Shown here one piece after another: positions 1 through 9,603 of a stretch of DNA of 64,000 bases; position 1 is the first letter of the stretch; every line of letters begins with the position of its first letter. The notes under the pieces were generated by a model that saw only the letters and a program-made list of their open reading frames with translations, ran no database searches and had not been told where the DNA came from. This DNA is from Favolaschia claudopus. Taxonomy: Eukaryota > Basidiomycota > Agaricomycetes > Agaricales > Mycenaceae. The stretch is taken from positions 744,001-808,000 of the forward strand of contig JAWWNJ010000003.1 of NCBI GenBank assembly GCA_037176885.1, in the 5' to 3' direction. A program made the position numbers and the translations under genes.

Positions 1-84
1 TCATCAATTTCTTGTTTCGAAGGGAAAGAGCTTGCAGTGCTGTTCCAGATTAAAGAATAGAAAACGACGATTTAAACTGAAGAC

Positions 85-2046
85 TCACGAGATAAAATAT
101 TGCGCAACACGATTTACCACAACAGATTTGTTACCGCTTTTGGGCAAGTTGAATTCGCGGCAGAAAGAGTGCAATACCGCTAAGGTTGTCTTCTCCAACA
201 ATTGAACACCCGGGGTGTCTTCCTCTGCTTCGGATTCAGAGGAAGGTCCGTCCGCAGCTGCACGCTCCTTGAAAATCTGACTGAACCCGGTGAGTGCTTC
301 ATTTAAATAATCGAAAAGTAGCTGTCCGTGGGTGTCAGCATAATCCCAATCAGCTGCAACCGTCTTCAGTCTCTCCACGGATGTGCAAACATGCGCCTTG
401 TTAACAATGGAATTGAGAATGTGCCGAGGAAGAAAATATTCACAGGGTTCTTCGGGGCGAGTGCGGATCTGGGCCCATATACGGTGCCGCCAACGGTCGA
501 GCATCTGTTCCATAGATTCCTTCATCGGCTTTTCCAACGCATAAAAGGTTCCATCCGACCGTATTCGAGGCTCCGCCGCTGTCTGCTGTTTGGCGTCGAA
601 AAATTGCACCCATTTCGCAGTTTCGGCCAAGTATGCGGCAAAGCCGTCAGGCTCACAGATTGGAACACAACAACCTGGGCGAGGAATAAATGCCTCGCCG
701 TCGTGCTGCATGGTAACCGCCCGGCAACATTTTTCAGCTGTAGGGTTGTACCATTGAACCACAGCCGGGGGCAGCTTTTTCCGCCTCTCCAACTCCGCCA
801 GGTGTTTGGGGTTTGTTGGATCAACTCCATCCGGGGGTTCAACTAGCCACGATGGCGCAAATGCAACAACAACGGCAGGAAGCCCATCCCTCCCGGCCCG
901 GCCCAACTTTTGGTCTTTGTCGGCTTTTGACGTCGGAAGGTCGGTGAGAACAGCGAGACGTATATTGGGGACATCAAAGCCGTATGTAGCCGTGTCAGTG
1001 ACAATTAGCACTCGAACATGTCCAGCTTTGAAGTCCTCGATTAGCTGTTGGCGTTCCTCAAATGGCAGGAGGCTGTTGTACGTGCGAATGATTTTGTCCC
1101 GGTTGGGAAGTGAAGGAGGTAGAAGGCCGTCAAGAAATTCTTCGAGCTCGTTTCCGCGTTTGATGTAGTCGGCAAAAACAATGGTCTCGGGAATTTGTTT
1201 GATGTCGACCAAGTCGAACGGAATAATGAATGAATAATCCAGAAATTGGCCATTGCTGGTAGGATGCTGTAATATGCGCGGAATAAATTTGAGATTCGGG
1301 CGATCCACAGAGTAGCGTGCATTGATGTACTTGTTAGGATGGAACCCGAGAGCAGCAGCCATTGACAATGCCTCTACAGGTGTTGCAGTGGCAGTAGCTG
1401 CAGCCCAAATGACGGAACTGTTGAGGCGAACCCGCATGTTCAACAGGGAGATGTAACCGCTTTGGAAGATTCCGTCGTGCCCAACTAAATGTGCTTCATC
1501 AATGGACAGCCAGCGCACGGAATTGATAAACGAGGGGCGCCGAAGAAGAGCCTTCATATCCGCTTCATTGAGCATAGCAGGCGTCATGACGGCAATGCGA
1601 ATATCGTCTCCGGCTTCGAGTTCTTTGAATAGATCGCGTCCGGTGAGTCTAGTATTGCGGACCGTGTCCTGATTGATAGCAAGAGCACGAAGCCCGCGGC
1701 GGGATGCAACATCAGCCTGAAGACATGTTCAGTAATTAGGACCTATTAGGGACTTGCAATCACGCACCTGTTGTTCTACGAGAACTTTGGTCGGCACAAT
1801 CATCAACGCGATGCCCTTCTCACCGCGGGCTTGGGCTGCAATAGGTCCGGACTGCAGGGCCAAAGTTTTCCCCATGCTCGTTCCAGCAACACAGAAGACA
1901 TCCTCCCCAGCATTAATATGCATTGCCAACTCCAGCTGATGAGGGTAAACTTCGCGGACTTGAGCCCTTGTACGCAGCAATTCCTCCATCCATTCGCGTG
2001 AATTAACGGCGTGATCCGAGCAAAATGAGGGTGTGGGTGGTGCCAT
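85..2046 (-). CDS. RecQ-like DEAH-box DNA helicase, two exons, apparently intact
   Basis: I join exons 2046..1768 and 1716..85 across a 51-nt intron (1717-1767; donor GTGCGT, acceptor CAG, phase 0), giving about 636 aa. Seen: Walker A GTSMGKT in exon 1; motif Ia (IVPTKVLVEQQ) at the exon junction; then DEAH in SIDEAHLVGHDG, motif III AATATAT, motif V TDTATYGFDVPNIRLAV and motif VI QKLGRAGRDG. An acidic linker (SESEAEED) precedes a C-terminal segment with SAP-like spacing (FCREFNLPKSGNKS). These motifs are those of superfamily 2 RecQ-type 3'-5' helicases; the SAP-like tail suggests DNA binding. Known: truncated RecQ-like genes are abundant in repeat-rich Agaricomycetes and lack the RQC/HRDC domains of true RecQ. 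Inference: a repeat-associated or multicopy helicase rather than the housekeeping orthologue. The cysteine-rich part after motif VI (EKCCRAV, RPGCCVPIC) may be a degenerate zinc-binding region. The start is the first ATG ahead of Walker A. Confidence 0.85.
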
Positions 2047-2330
2047 TAAGTTAGAAATAAATTATTCTTTGCTCATCCAGAGAGCAGACGCGTCAAAGAC
2101 GAGTAAAACGAGCGGATTTCGGTGAGAGCGCGACGCGTTGAGAGAATGATGGCGTTGGCATGTGACCGAACGACTTTCCATAACGGGAGCCGTCATCATG
2201 CCGAATAGAACTCCGCCCATCAATTGTCGCTTCTCAGCCGACCCCCATCACGCGTCCAAGACTTTATATACGGTTGAACGACTATCTTCAAAAAGTATAT
2301 AAAGTCTTGTTTATGAGACTAGCGACGAGC
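2047..2330. repeat. Intergenic stretch with a 51-bp perfect-arm hairpin
   Basis: No gene is seen. Positions 2259-2271 (AGACTTTATATAC) and 2297-2309 (GTATATAAAGTCT) are exact inverted repeats around 25 bp. The following bases (gttt..gagactag) recur at about 24795-24815 after another aaagtcttg, so this may be the end of a dispersed small element. It lies between the divergent helicase gene and the CSC1-like fragment and could overlap the helicase promoter. Confidence 0.4.
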
Positions 2331-2570
2331 TATCTTATGGCAGCGATCACAGTATTGGAAGCAGCAGTAACAAAGTTTCTTGCTATGGCGGCCCGTGAAA
2401 ATGCTGGTTCAGGCCAGTTGGAAACCACCACGAAATCGCAGCGACCAAGTCACAGGGTGGGTATATTTGGTTTCTGGGGGAAGAAGGTGGACTCGATTGA
2501 GTGGGCTTGCAGCGAGATTGCCACTTGCAACCGGCTACTTGCGCAGATCTCACGGGACTCTGCCGATGAC
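2331..2570 (+). pseudogene. CSC1/OSCA-like channel gene, upstream fragment (separated by LINE)
   Basis: The frame starting MAAITVLEAAVTKFLA near 2338 contains RPSHRVGIFGFWGKKVDSIE followed by WACSEIATCNRLLAQ. I recognise this as the cytosolic segment of CSC1-like (RSN1_7TM / Ca2+-permeable osmosensitive channel) proteins, which typically read RPTHR-G-LG-xGKKVDSIEWA just before the second half of the cytosolic loop. The next part of the same protein family resumes at about 7229-8905. The interval is filled by the LINE, so the gene is broken. The fragment happens to be in frame with the LINE endonuclease sequence downstream, giving a misleading continuous ORF (2274-2867). The N-terminal membrane segments expected upstream are not seen before 2331. 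The end coordinate is approximate because the LINE 5' junction has no obvious target duplication. Confidence 0.65.
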
Positions 2571-3846
2571 CGCTTCAAAACCCGACCGCGTACGGCCGGC
2601 GGGGGAATTCTTTCTTGGAAGACATGCGCTGTGTTCATAACATGTAATAGCCGAATATCTGCCCACATGGCTGTTGAGATAGACCTCAATGCACGCGATT
2701 TCCCAGGATACGCCCTAATCTTCCCCGAAGCTTACGATAAACACCGCGTCTCTATCTACATCAAACTCTCCTCCATTCCAGCATCAAACATCTGCCCTAG
2801 ACCTGACCTTTGCACATCCGGTGACATCCTCATCGTCGATCTTACTCTCAACTCCCAAACAATATAGCTGATTAATCTTTATAACGACTCAGAAACCCGA
2901 GCAGGCGTCAAACTCTTGGAACACGCCCTTCCTCGTCTTGGGTCGCTCTCAAAGAAGTTTCTTGTCCTCGACTCCAACTCGCATCATCAGCAGTGGGATC
3001 TGTACACCAAAACTCCGCAATGTGAAGACGACTTCGAGCTACACGATCTTCTAGTCAGCCACGGTCTACTCCTCGTCACTCCGCCCGATATTCCGACCCA
3101 TATAGCAGGCAATGTCATCGATCTAGGCTTCTGCTCCCCCACCCTCTTCATGCACATCACTGCAATCGTCAGCCCCGACAACTGCGTTGGAAGCGACCAC
3201 CTCCCTATTCACTACACGCTGGACTTCGAGGAGACGGAGTACAGGTCTACAAAGTTCAATCCGGCCAAAATGGACCTTGACATCTTCTTGGCGACGTTGA
3301 AAGAGGGACTTGGCTCGCGCCCCCCTCCGGTTATCACCACGGCGAGAGAACTGGACGAGGCTGTCGATTTTCTGAACGAAGTCCTCCTGGCGGCTGTGCA
3401 ATCTTCTACCCCGTTACATCGCCCTTCATCAATGGCTAAACGATGGTGGACGGCTGAGCTAACTCTGCTCCGCAAGTCTGTGCGAAGCAAACGGCGTACA
3501 TATCAACGCTATCTCGTCCCGTCAGCGAGAGCTGCCTGGCTCGAAGCGCGGCGTGTATTCTATCATGCCATCTCCGCAGCTAAAACTGACGTTTGGGCTA
3601 CATTCGTGAAAGAACTCGAGCGCATAGATGTCTACAAGGCCCTCAATCGTCTCAAGGAGCGCCGATCCGCCGTCTTCCCTTCCATACAGGACCCGCGCAC
3701 TGGTGCAATTGCCCTCTCTCACATTCATCGTGGTCGAGTTCTTGCTCGCGCTTGGTTCGGCGACAAAGCGGTCGAACTCGAGGCCTGTAACGAAATTTGC
3801 GATAGTTTGTCCCCTTCAGATGTGAGTCCGGCTACGCGCGTAGACC

Positions 3847-3965
3847 AATCTGGCAACGGCGCCCGGGCAATGCGTGGGGGGGTTCACACGGAGGCGCAGC
3901 CTCTTGGTGAACTTCCGCCACCGGCGGACAGGCAAGATTTAGTGCCTGCCCCTTCTATCACATCT
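3847..3965 (+). repeat. In-frame insert 1 in LINE ORF2 (linker between EN and RT)
   Basis: This G/C-rich segment encodes GNGARAMRGGVHTEAQPLGE and then LPPPADRQDLVPAPSITS. It matches, in DNA and protein, a second segment 1.7 kb downstream in the same ORF: both begin ggcgcccg, contain a run of seven G and pass through a proline-rich stretch ending in a Q-(D/V)-LV motif. Internal hairpins are visible (gaggcgcagcctc; gttcac/gtgaac). It looks like a small dispersed element domesticated in frame. Confidence 0.55.
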
Positions 3966-5579
3966 CAAGCACATTCTCGTCCTACAGATCTCATTGCCCT
4001 CGCCGAATCCGTTGCGATACTGGATGAACGCCCCCTTCCTCCCGTCACCGACTCGGAGGTCGACAGAGTCATTCTATCGTCACCACCGTGGAAAGCGCCG
4101 GACCGCCATGGTCTCCAAATGGGATACGTACATCGCGGCTACTCCGTTCTTGCTGATTGGATCCGCCCCGTATTCGAGGCCTCCGTTGCTCTCGGTACCA
4201 AACCCGCCTCATTCAAGGCTAACGTTGCAACACCGGTCCCGAAAGCTGGGAAAAAGGACAAGACCTCTCCGAAGTCATGGCGTCCCGTCGAAAACTTCGA
4301 AAACGTTCTAGCCAAGCCCCTCGAACGCCTGGTCGCGGATCGGCTCTCTTTTGAAGTGGAAGCCTTGGGATTCCTCGAAGACGCTCAGTACGGGGGTCGA
4401 CCAGGACACAGCACTCAGCAAGCCGTGGACGGCTACATCCATCGGGTACGCGCGCAGCTCGACGACGGCAATACAGTCTCCACCCTGTTCTACGACCTCA
4501 AAGGCGCTTTCAATCGTATCTCACACCGCGTTGTAGTGGAAGAGTTGGCTTCCCTCGGCTTCCCTCGTCAGCTCATCCGATGGGTGGCGTCATTTCTTCA
4601 CCTTCATCGTGTTACGGTCGTTATTGACGGTGTTCGCACAGTCACCTTTGTATGTGTTGACGAAAGCGCACCGCAGGGGTCTGCTCTATCCATTATTGTC
4701 TTTCTTCTCACCATCAATAGACTCCTGCGCCAACTCAAATCCATCGGTGTAACTCTTAGCTGGCGATACGGATTTGTCGACGACACAAACTTCAGCACAG
4801 CCAGCAAATCTCCGCTTCAAAATTGCGCCGTTTTGAACAAGGCAGCCAGAGTAGCGGTTGAATGGTCAAAACAAGACGAGGCTACATTCGAGAGCTCCAA
4901 AACCGAGCTCATTCACCATTCCCCTGGCCGCGCGGACCTCTCGAGTTATTGTGTCGAGTTTGACGGCGTATTGATCTCCCCCTCCGACTCGGTTAAGTGG
5001 GTGGGTGTATGGATTGACTCCAAGCTAACTGGCGAGGTTCACATTAAGGCTCGAGCGGCGTCGGCTGCGAGATCGCTGAACGCTGCGATAGCTCTCACTC
5101 ACGCTGTCTGGGGCCTAAAACCGCTAATGGTTCGCGATCTAGCACATTCCGTGGTCCTTCCCCGCGCCGACTACGGGGTTAACTCCTTCTTCCCTCTTTC
5201 GCCCAAAGCCCTCAAGCCCCTCGATGGTGTCAACAAATGCATTGCCCGTTGTATTACTGGAGGCTACCGTAATGCGTCGCGAGATGCGCTCGAGAAAGAG
5301 GCTGCACTGATTCCAGCGTCCCTTAGACTCGAATCCGCCCTTCTGCATCGAATCGCTAGATATCTCTCTCTACCCCCATCCCACGGCATTATCCCGCTCA
5401 TCAACGATGCCATCGCGCGACCACCCAATCGACCTCATCGCGCATCTCCCCTCCACTACGTTGAGCTCCTTCCTGCAGTTCGATGGCCAATAGACGCGCC
5501 TGCCCAAGGGGTCCGCCTCGCCAAAAGACCAATCTACCTCCCCACCGAAGTTACGACGGATCCGAGCGTAGACCTCGGT

Positions 5580-5697
5580 GGAGGCTGCGGCGCCCGTGGA
5601 AAGCGAGGGGGGGTAGTCACCGAGCCTTGTGCTTGTGGACTGCCTCCGCCTCCCGGCGGCAGGCAAGTGCTAGTGACTACCCCCCCTGTAACTTCGG
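5580..5697 (+). repeat. In-frame insert 2 in LINE ORF2 with 15-bp perfect inverted ends
   Basis: Positions 5606-5620 (AGGGGGGGTAGTCAC) and 5673-5687 are perfect inverted repeats; between them the DNA encodes TEPCACGLPPPPGGRQVL. The segment resembles insert 1 (3847-3965). It sits in the RT-RNase H linker without breaking the frame, so it acts as a MITE-like cassette that reads as protein. Confidence 0.55.
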
Positions 5698-7000
5698 CTG
5701 ACTCTCTTCTGCTGGGGATGGAGAGGATAGAAACTGTCTACTCACCGCCGTGGGCTGATCCGCTTCCCGTTTCCACCGTCATACCCCCCAGAGAAGTCGC
5801 CACGTCTGTCCTCGGTGCCCTTCTCGCTGACCGGTCGTTCGCCGACTCCACATGGTTCACAGATGGATCTCTTCTGGCCGGTGCAGCTGCCGGCGCGGCA
5901 GTACTGATTTCAGGAGAGACGGTGCGGGAAAGGATCCTTCTGCCGCTGGGCGATGGACAAGTGGCTGAGGGTGAAATGGAAGGACTGTTGCGGGCAACGG
6001 AGCGTGCGTTGATCCGGGGTGCGGATCATATTCTTGTTGTCTCAGACTCTCAAGCTGGTCTGCGAGGTATTCTGTCGACTAGCCCTCGTGCGGGTCAGCA
6101 CCGAGCCGTACAGTACGACAGACTCGTCCGCTCCGCCATCTGCACTCAGCCGGCGCTTCGCATCACAAACCTATGGACACCCGCTCACATCGGCACCTTG
6201 GGCAATGAACTTGCGGACGACGCTGCCAAGGCAGCAACTCGGCTCCAGCCACCGTCTTCCCTGCCTGTCTCGCTCACAACCTGCAAACGCCGTATCAACG
6301 AAATCACGCTCCAGCGTTGGGGCAAGATGTGGGAGACATCTACCCTTGGTCGGGGGCTACGGGAAATCGACGATTCTCCTCCCTCCCTCATTCTTCGCTC
6401 TCCATATACCTCCTCTGCATCCCGCGCTGATATTTTCATCATTGGTCAGCTTCGTACCGATTTCTCGGCCCTGAATGCCCACCGATTCCGATGCCGGCTC
6501 GTACCCTCACCCGCATGTGACTATTGCGGCGCCTCCCGGGAAACTCGAGCTCATTTCCTGCTACACTGTCCGGCCTGGTCCCAATTCCGTCCTCCCCTGC
6601 AGTCTGCATCATTCTCGGCGGGTATTCTCGGCGCTGTCGATGTCCGCAACCTCCTCAATCACCCAAGCCGCTCATCGAATTTGTACAAAGGACTGGTCGC
6701 TTCAATTAAGCTGCGTTCCCTCTGTCATATCCTTCCTCTCTCATCTCTTCTCCCGGTCTCCCTCTCATATATCTTACCTACGTATAATCCCTTCCATTAC
6801 ATATAAAAGCATAATCTGCATTCCCTCTACCTCCGCTGTTTCACCTCTCCGCCCCATACCGCTATCTTACGCATCAACTTTCCCTATAAAGTCTTCAACT
6901 CTTTTACTTATCATTTAGCGCTCACGTATAACTCAAGTTAGCAATCCCCACCCATTAGATTAACCTCTAGATACAATTAGCTGGTACATCCAGTAGGTAC

Positions 7001-7070
7001 TGCCGCATAGCCCTTAGGGCCAGGTACGGCGTAAATAGAAGTCAAGTTCAAGTTCAAGTTCAAGTTCAAG
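7001..7070 (+). other. LINE copy A 3' terminal hairpin and tandem tail
   Basis: TGCCG (7001-7005) can pair with CGGCG (7027-7031), with GCC/GGC inside (GCC at 7010-7012), leaving a small loop; then a (tcaagt)n tail from 7042 to 7070. The same architecture ends LINE copies B (25871-25927, minus strand) and C (44537-44604). In stringent-type LINEs a 3' stem-loop is the RT recognition signal; that role here is inference. Confidence 0.65.
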
Positions 7071-7154
7071 ACATGAACGCGTCGAGAAAGAAATAGAGTA
7101 CCGGATCATTTCCGCACCGTATATAGTAACTGCGGCGTCGCGGTCAGGCTCTTT

Positions 7155-7228
7155 GGCACTGACTGCTACGACGCAGGTATGTATTCACTAGCTACGCTAA
7201 TACATCGGCACTGACTGCTACGACGCAG
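7155..7228 (+). repeat. 22-bp direct repeat enclosing a possible 52-nt intron
   Basis: The same 22 bp (ggcactgactgctacgacgc + ag) stands at 7155-7176 and 7207-7228. A donor gtatgt starts right after the first copy (7177), and the second copy itself ends with a branch-like ctgac and an acceptor cag, so 7177-7228 would splice cleanly. The exon after it (tctgttctcagc...) matches the CSC1-like family up to about 7257. Confidence 0.4.
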
Positions 7229-7257
7229 TCTGTTCTCAGCTCCTTCCACTCTCTACA

Positions 7258-8905
7258 ATGGCGAGCAAGGCCTTGTTGCATCATAAACCGTATCTCATGA
7301 GCGCCAAATATGTCGACGTTTTATGGAAGGACGTGGTATGGAATAATCTGAATCAAAACTCTTACGAACTAAAGGTAAGCCACGTAGATCAAACTCATTG
7401 GGTGCACTGACCTAACGAAATAGCTGCGAATGCTCGTGTCATATGCGGCTACCACTGCACTAATCATATTCTGGACGGTTCCGGCGGCATTCATTGGGCT
7501 CGCGTCGAGCCTGCCCTCGCTCGCAGCCACCGCCCCTTGGCTCTCATGGATTGACATGATTCCGACCTGGGTCATATGCATGGGATTCCTGAGTGGGATA
7601 CTGCCTCCTGTGCTCCTGGCAGCTGTCATGATGTTGGTCCCACTTTCTCTGAGAAGCTTGGCTGTCTTTGAAGGGAAGCCAACCCAAAGCGCCGTGGAGC
7701 TGAGTTTGATGACAAGATTTTTTATGTTTCAAGTAGTGGTGCGTAAGCTTCTGAGCAACTGGCTGACTTTGACAATCTTGTTACAACAGCACTCCTTTTT
7801 GATCATCACAGTGTCCTCTGGAATTGTTGCTGCTCTTCCAGGGCTGCTGAGGGCTCCCACATCGGTACCAACTCTTCTGGCCCAAAGACTTCCCCAAGCG
7901 TCCACATTTTTTCTCACGTGAGCGTCTGGCCATCGTCAAATCTTTGCCAAATACTCGAACTTTGTTCCAAAGGTTTACCGTCTTGAGGGGTCTTTCGGGA
8001 GCGACAAACGGCTTGCTTCAAATCGAACCCCTAATTTTGTATCATACTAAACTATTCATGCTTGGCAGTACGCCTCGATCGATTTATGCAATCAAGTACG
8101 GCTCGCGCAGTGTGCAGTGGGGTACGCTCTTTCCGGACTTCACCCTTCTTGCAGTTATTGGTATGATACTTTACTTCCCTAACCAAATTATATCAAGCCA
8201 AATACAGGCCTCGTGTATTCCGTTATCTCACCTATCATCAACGGTATTGCATGCTTTGCTTTTTTCGTCTTTTATCACCTCTACAAGTATCTTCTGGTAT
8301 GGCAATTTGCTCAACCTCGAGGTTCCGACTCCGGCGGGCAGTTCTTTCCCCGAGCAGTGGGCCACATATTTGTGGGACTTTACATTCAACAGGTAGGCCA
8401 ACGTCGCCTTCATATCGAATCGCTTTTCTTACCTTGATGAAGATCTGTATGGCAGGCCTATTTTTTCTCGCGCGGGATGAGCGTAATTATCCGGCCTCAG
8501 CACCGCAAGGAATTTTAATCAGTGTGCTGCTTGTCCTCACAGTGAGCCCAAATTGACTCATTCGTTCACGAACAGCCCCATTCATAATCCAAAAACAACC
8601 AGATTCTTTTCCAACATTTCATCAATGACTCTTTTGGGCCATTACACCACGGTCTGCCTCTGACTCTGGCCGATAGTCCAAGGGAGACACATGGGAGTGG
8701 AGAGAACTGGTCGCGTGAGCATGATTTTCATCCAATCATTCCGACGCCTTCTCCGATTGCCTGGTTCCCGAATGATTTGTTAGGGCTCGCGCTGATGCAA
8801 GCAAAGAATTGTCATGATGCCGGAGTAAACTGTAGCTTACAAAATGCTGAGATGAATGCCAAAGGGAGAGTTAAAGTAACAGGACCGCCCCCCGATCTAG
8901 AATGA
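7258..8905 (+). pseudogene. CSC1/OSCA-like channel gene, downstream fragment (seven exons, frame intact)
   Basis: Exons 7258-7374, 7424-7738, 7790-7917, 7973-8160, 8208-8392, 8443-8541 and 8603-8905 join without a stop to give 444 aa. All six introns (47-61 nt) have GT-AG borders; I checked the phases. The protein shows the RSN1_7TM half of CSC1-like channels: HHKPYLMSAKYVDV and KDVVWNNL, then repeated hydrophobic segments with LSWID, SGILPPVLLA, ELSLMTRFF, SGIVAALPGLL, PTLLAQRLPQASTFFLT, LGSTPRSIYAIKYG, WGTLFPDFTLLA, YSVISPIING, YKYLLVWQF, GLYIQQ and LFFLARD. These proteins are plasma-membrane mechanosensitive/osmosensitive cation channels. Usual length is about 750-1000 aa, so the N-terminal half is absent here; part of it lies 4.7 kb upstream beyond the LINE. 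Just upstream of the ATG, SVLSSFHSLQ continues the family in another frame, so a small frameshift lies near 7257. It is a pseudogene by position although this half still looks translatable. Confidence 0.8.
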
Positions 8906-9014
8906 GGCAGTCATAATTATATACGCATGTGGGTTCCATATGAGTAGTTAAAAAAAAAATCAATCTCTCTCTCTGAGCTGCCATAACCATTCCTGAAAAA
9001 ACTGTTGGCCATTA

Positions 9015-9128
9015 GTTAGCAGCTGGTGAAAGGTATTTTGCACCAGGACGCTGATTGGCTGCTCCACACTTTTACGCCCGCTGATTGGTCAAGAAAGAAG
9101 TACAAAATACTTTTCACCAGTTGCTAAC
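9015..9128. mobile_element. 114-bp MITE with 26-bp inverted arms
   Basis: 9015-9040 (starts gttagcagctggtgaa) and 9103-9128 are inverted copies with two mismatches. The central 62 bp contain ctgattgg twice. There is no coding capacity. The spacer 8906-9014 shows nothing. Confidence 0.7.
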
Positions 9129-9307
9129 ATGCACTATTCTTCATCCTTAGCTTGCTTTCGTGGAGCCTGGCACGACCTGAGAGCATGGCCCCGGACTCCG
9201 ATGGGGATGTGGACGGTACGAGCAAACTGATAGAGCGTCTGTCTTAAAAAGTCTAAGCCGTGATCGCGAGCAGCCAAATTGGGTCAAGTAAAATATGGTC
9301 GAGGTTG

Positions 9308-9480
9308 TACTTGCAAGTACAGCTCCGGACAATCAAAGTCAACAATTTTATTTTCGGTCGAACCGCTATTTTCTGGGCTTAGCTGAGTCCAGAAACGGAT
9401 TCAGCACCCCAGAATACGTCTAAAAACGATTTTTCCTGAATTTTCCCACGACAAAATGGGTTTGGCCAAATTTTTGGGCG
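9308..9480. repeat. Eroded relic of the foldback family
   Basis: agctccggacaatcaaagtc (about 9317) resembles the 24-bp iteron of the foldback at 9604-10544. Further on, gagtccagaaac..attcag and the run to ggccaaattttt match the arm interior (gagtccagaaacagactcag; ggtccggtcaaaatttt). Divergence is much greater than between the two arms of the adjacent element. Confidence 0.45.
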
Positions 9481-9603
9481 GTCTGAACGAAATTGTGTGT
9501 ACCTTTCTGGCCCCTCCAGACGAATGTTGACCCAACCTTCATGGATTCTGAGCATCCAGAGAATACTATATGCAACTACTCTTGTCCCTCAGCCCTTTTT
9601 GCT

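Larger units (their letters stand above)
2590..6806 (+). pseudogene. LINE ORF2 (APE endonuclease / RT / RNase H) with in-frame stop
   Basis: The frame runs from about 2590 through a TAG at 2865-2867, then open from 2868 to the stop at 6804-6806. Endonuclease: RPDLC, INLYND, DSNSHHQQWD, GNVIDLGF and GSDHLPIH (catalytic Asn/Asp and His-box). RT: fingers motif NVATPVPKAGKKDKT, then SAPQGSALS and the catalytic box FVDDTNF (Y/F-x-DD type). RNase H: STWFTDGSL, a Glu in GEMEG, VVSDSQAG and LADDAAK, i.e. the D-E-D-D set. The C-terminus carries CDYCGASRETRAHFLLHC, a CCHC knuckle. This arrangement is that of Tad1-clade fungal LINEs. Two linkers hold similar roughly 40-residue inserts (see the separate entries). 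One nonsense codon and the missing 5' part make this copy non-functional unless read through. Only the TAG breaks the frame over more than 4 kb, so it is probably young. Confidence 0.85.
2580..7070 (+). mobile_element. Tad1-type LINE, 5'-truncated copy A (EN-RT-RNase H)
   Basis: It contains the endonuclease C-terminal half, reverse transcriptase, RNase H and a terminal CCHC knuckle in a single frame, then a pyrimidine-rich 3' UTR, a 3' terminal hairpin (7001-7031) and five short tandem units of tcaagt type (7042-7070). ORF1 and the N-terminal half of the APE endonuclease are missing, as expected from incomplete target-primed reverse transcription. The element lies inside a CSC1-like gene: CSC1 sequence precedes it at 2331-2570 and follows it at 7229-8905. 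The 5' border is approximate. Confidence 0.85.

Noticed and set aside
2274..2867. 197-codon ORF as a single gene
   Set aside because: It is a chance in-frame fusion of a CSC1-like exon and the LINE endonuclease.
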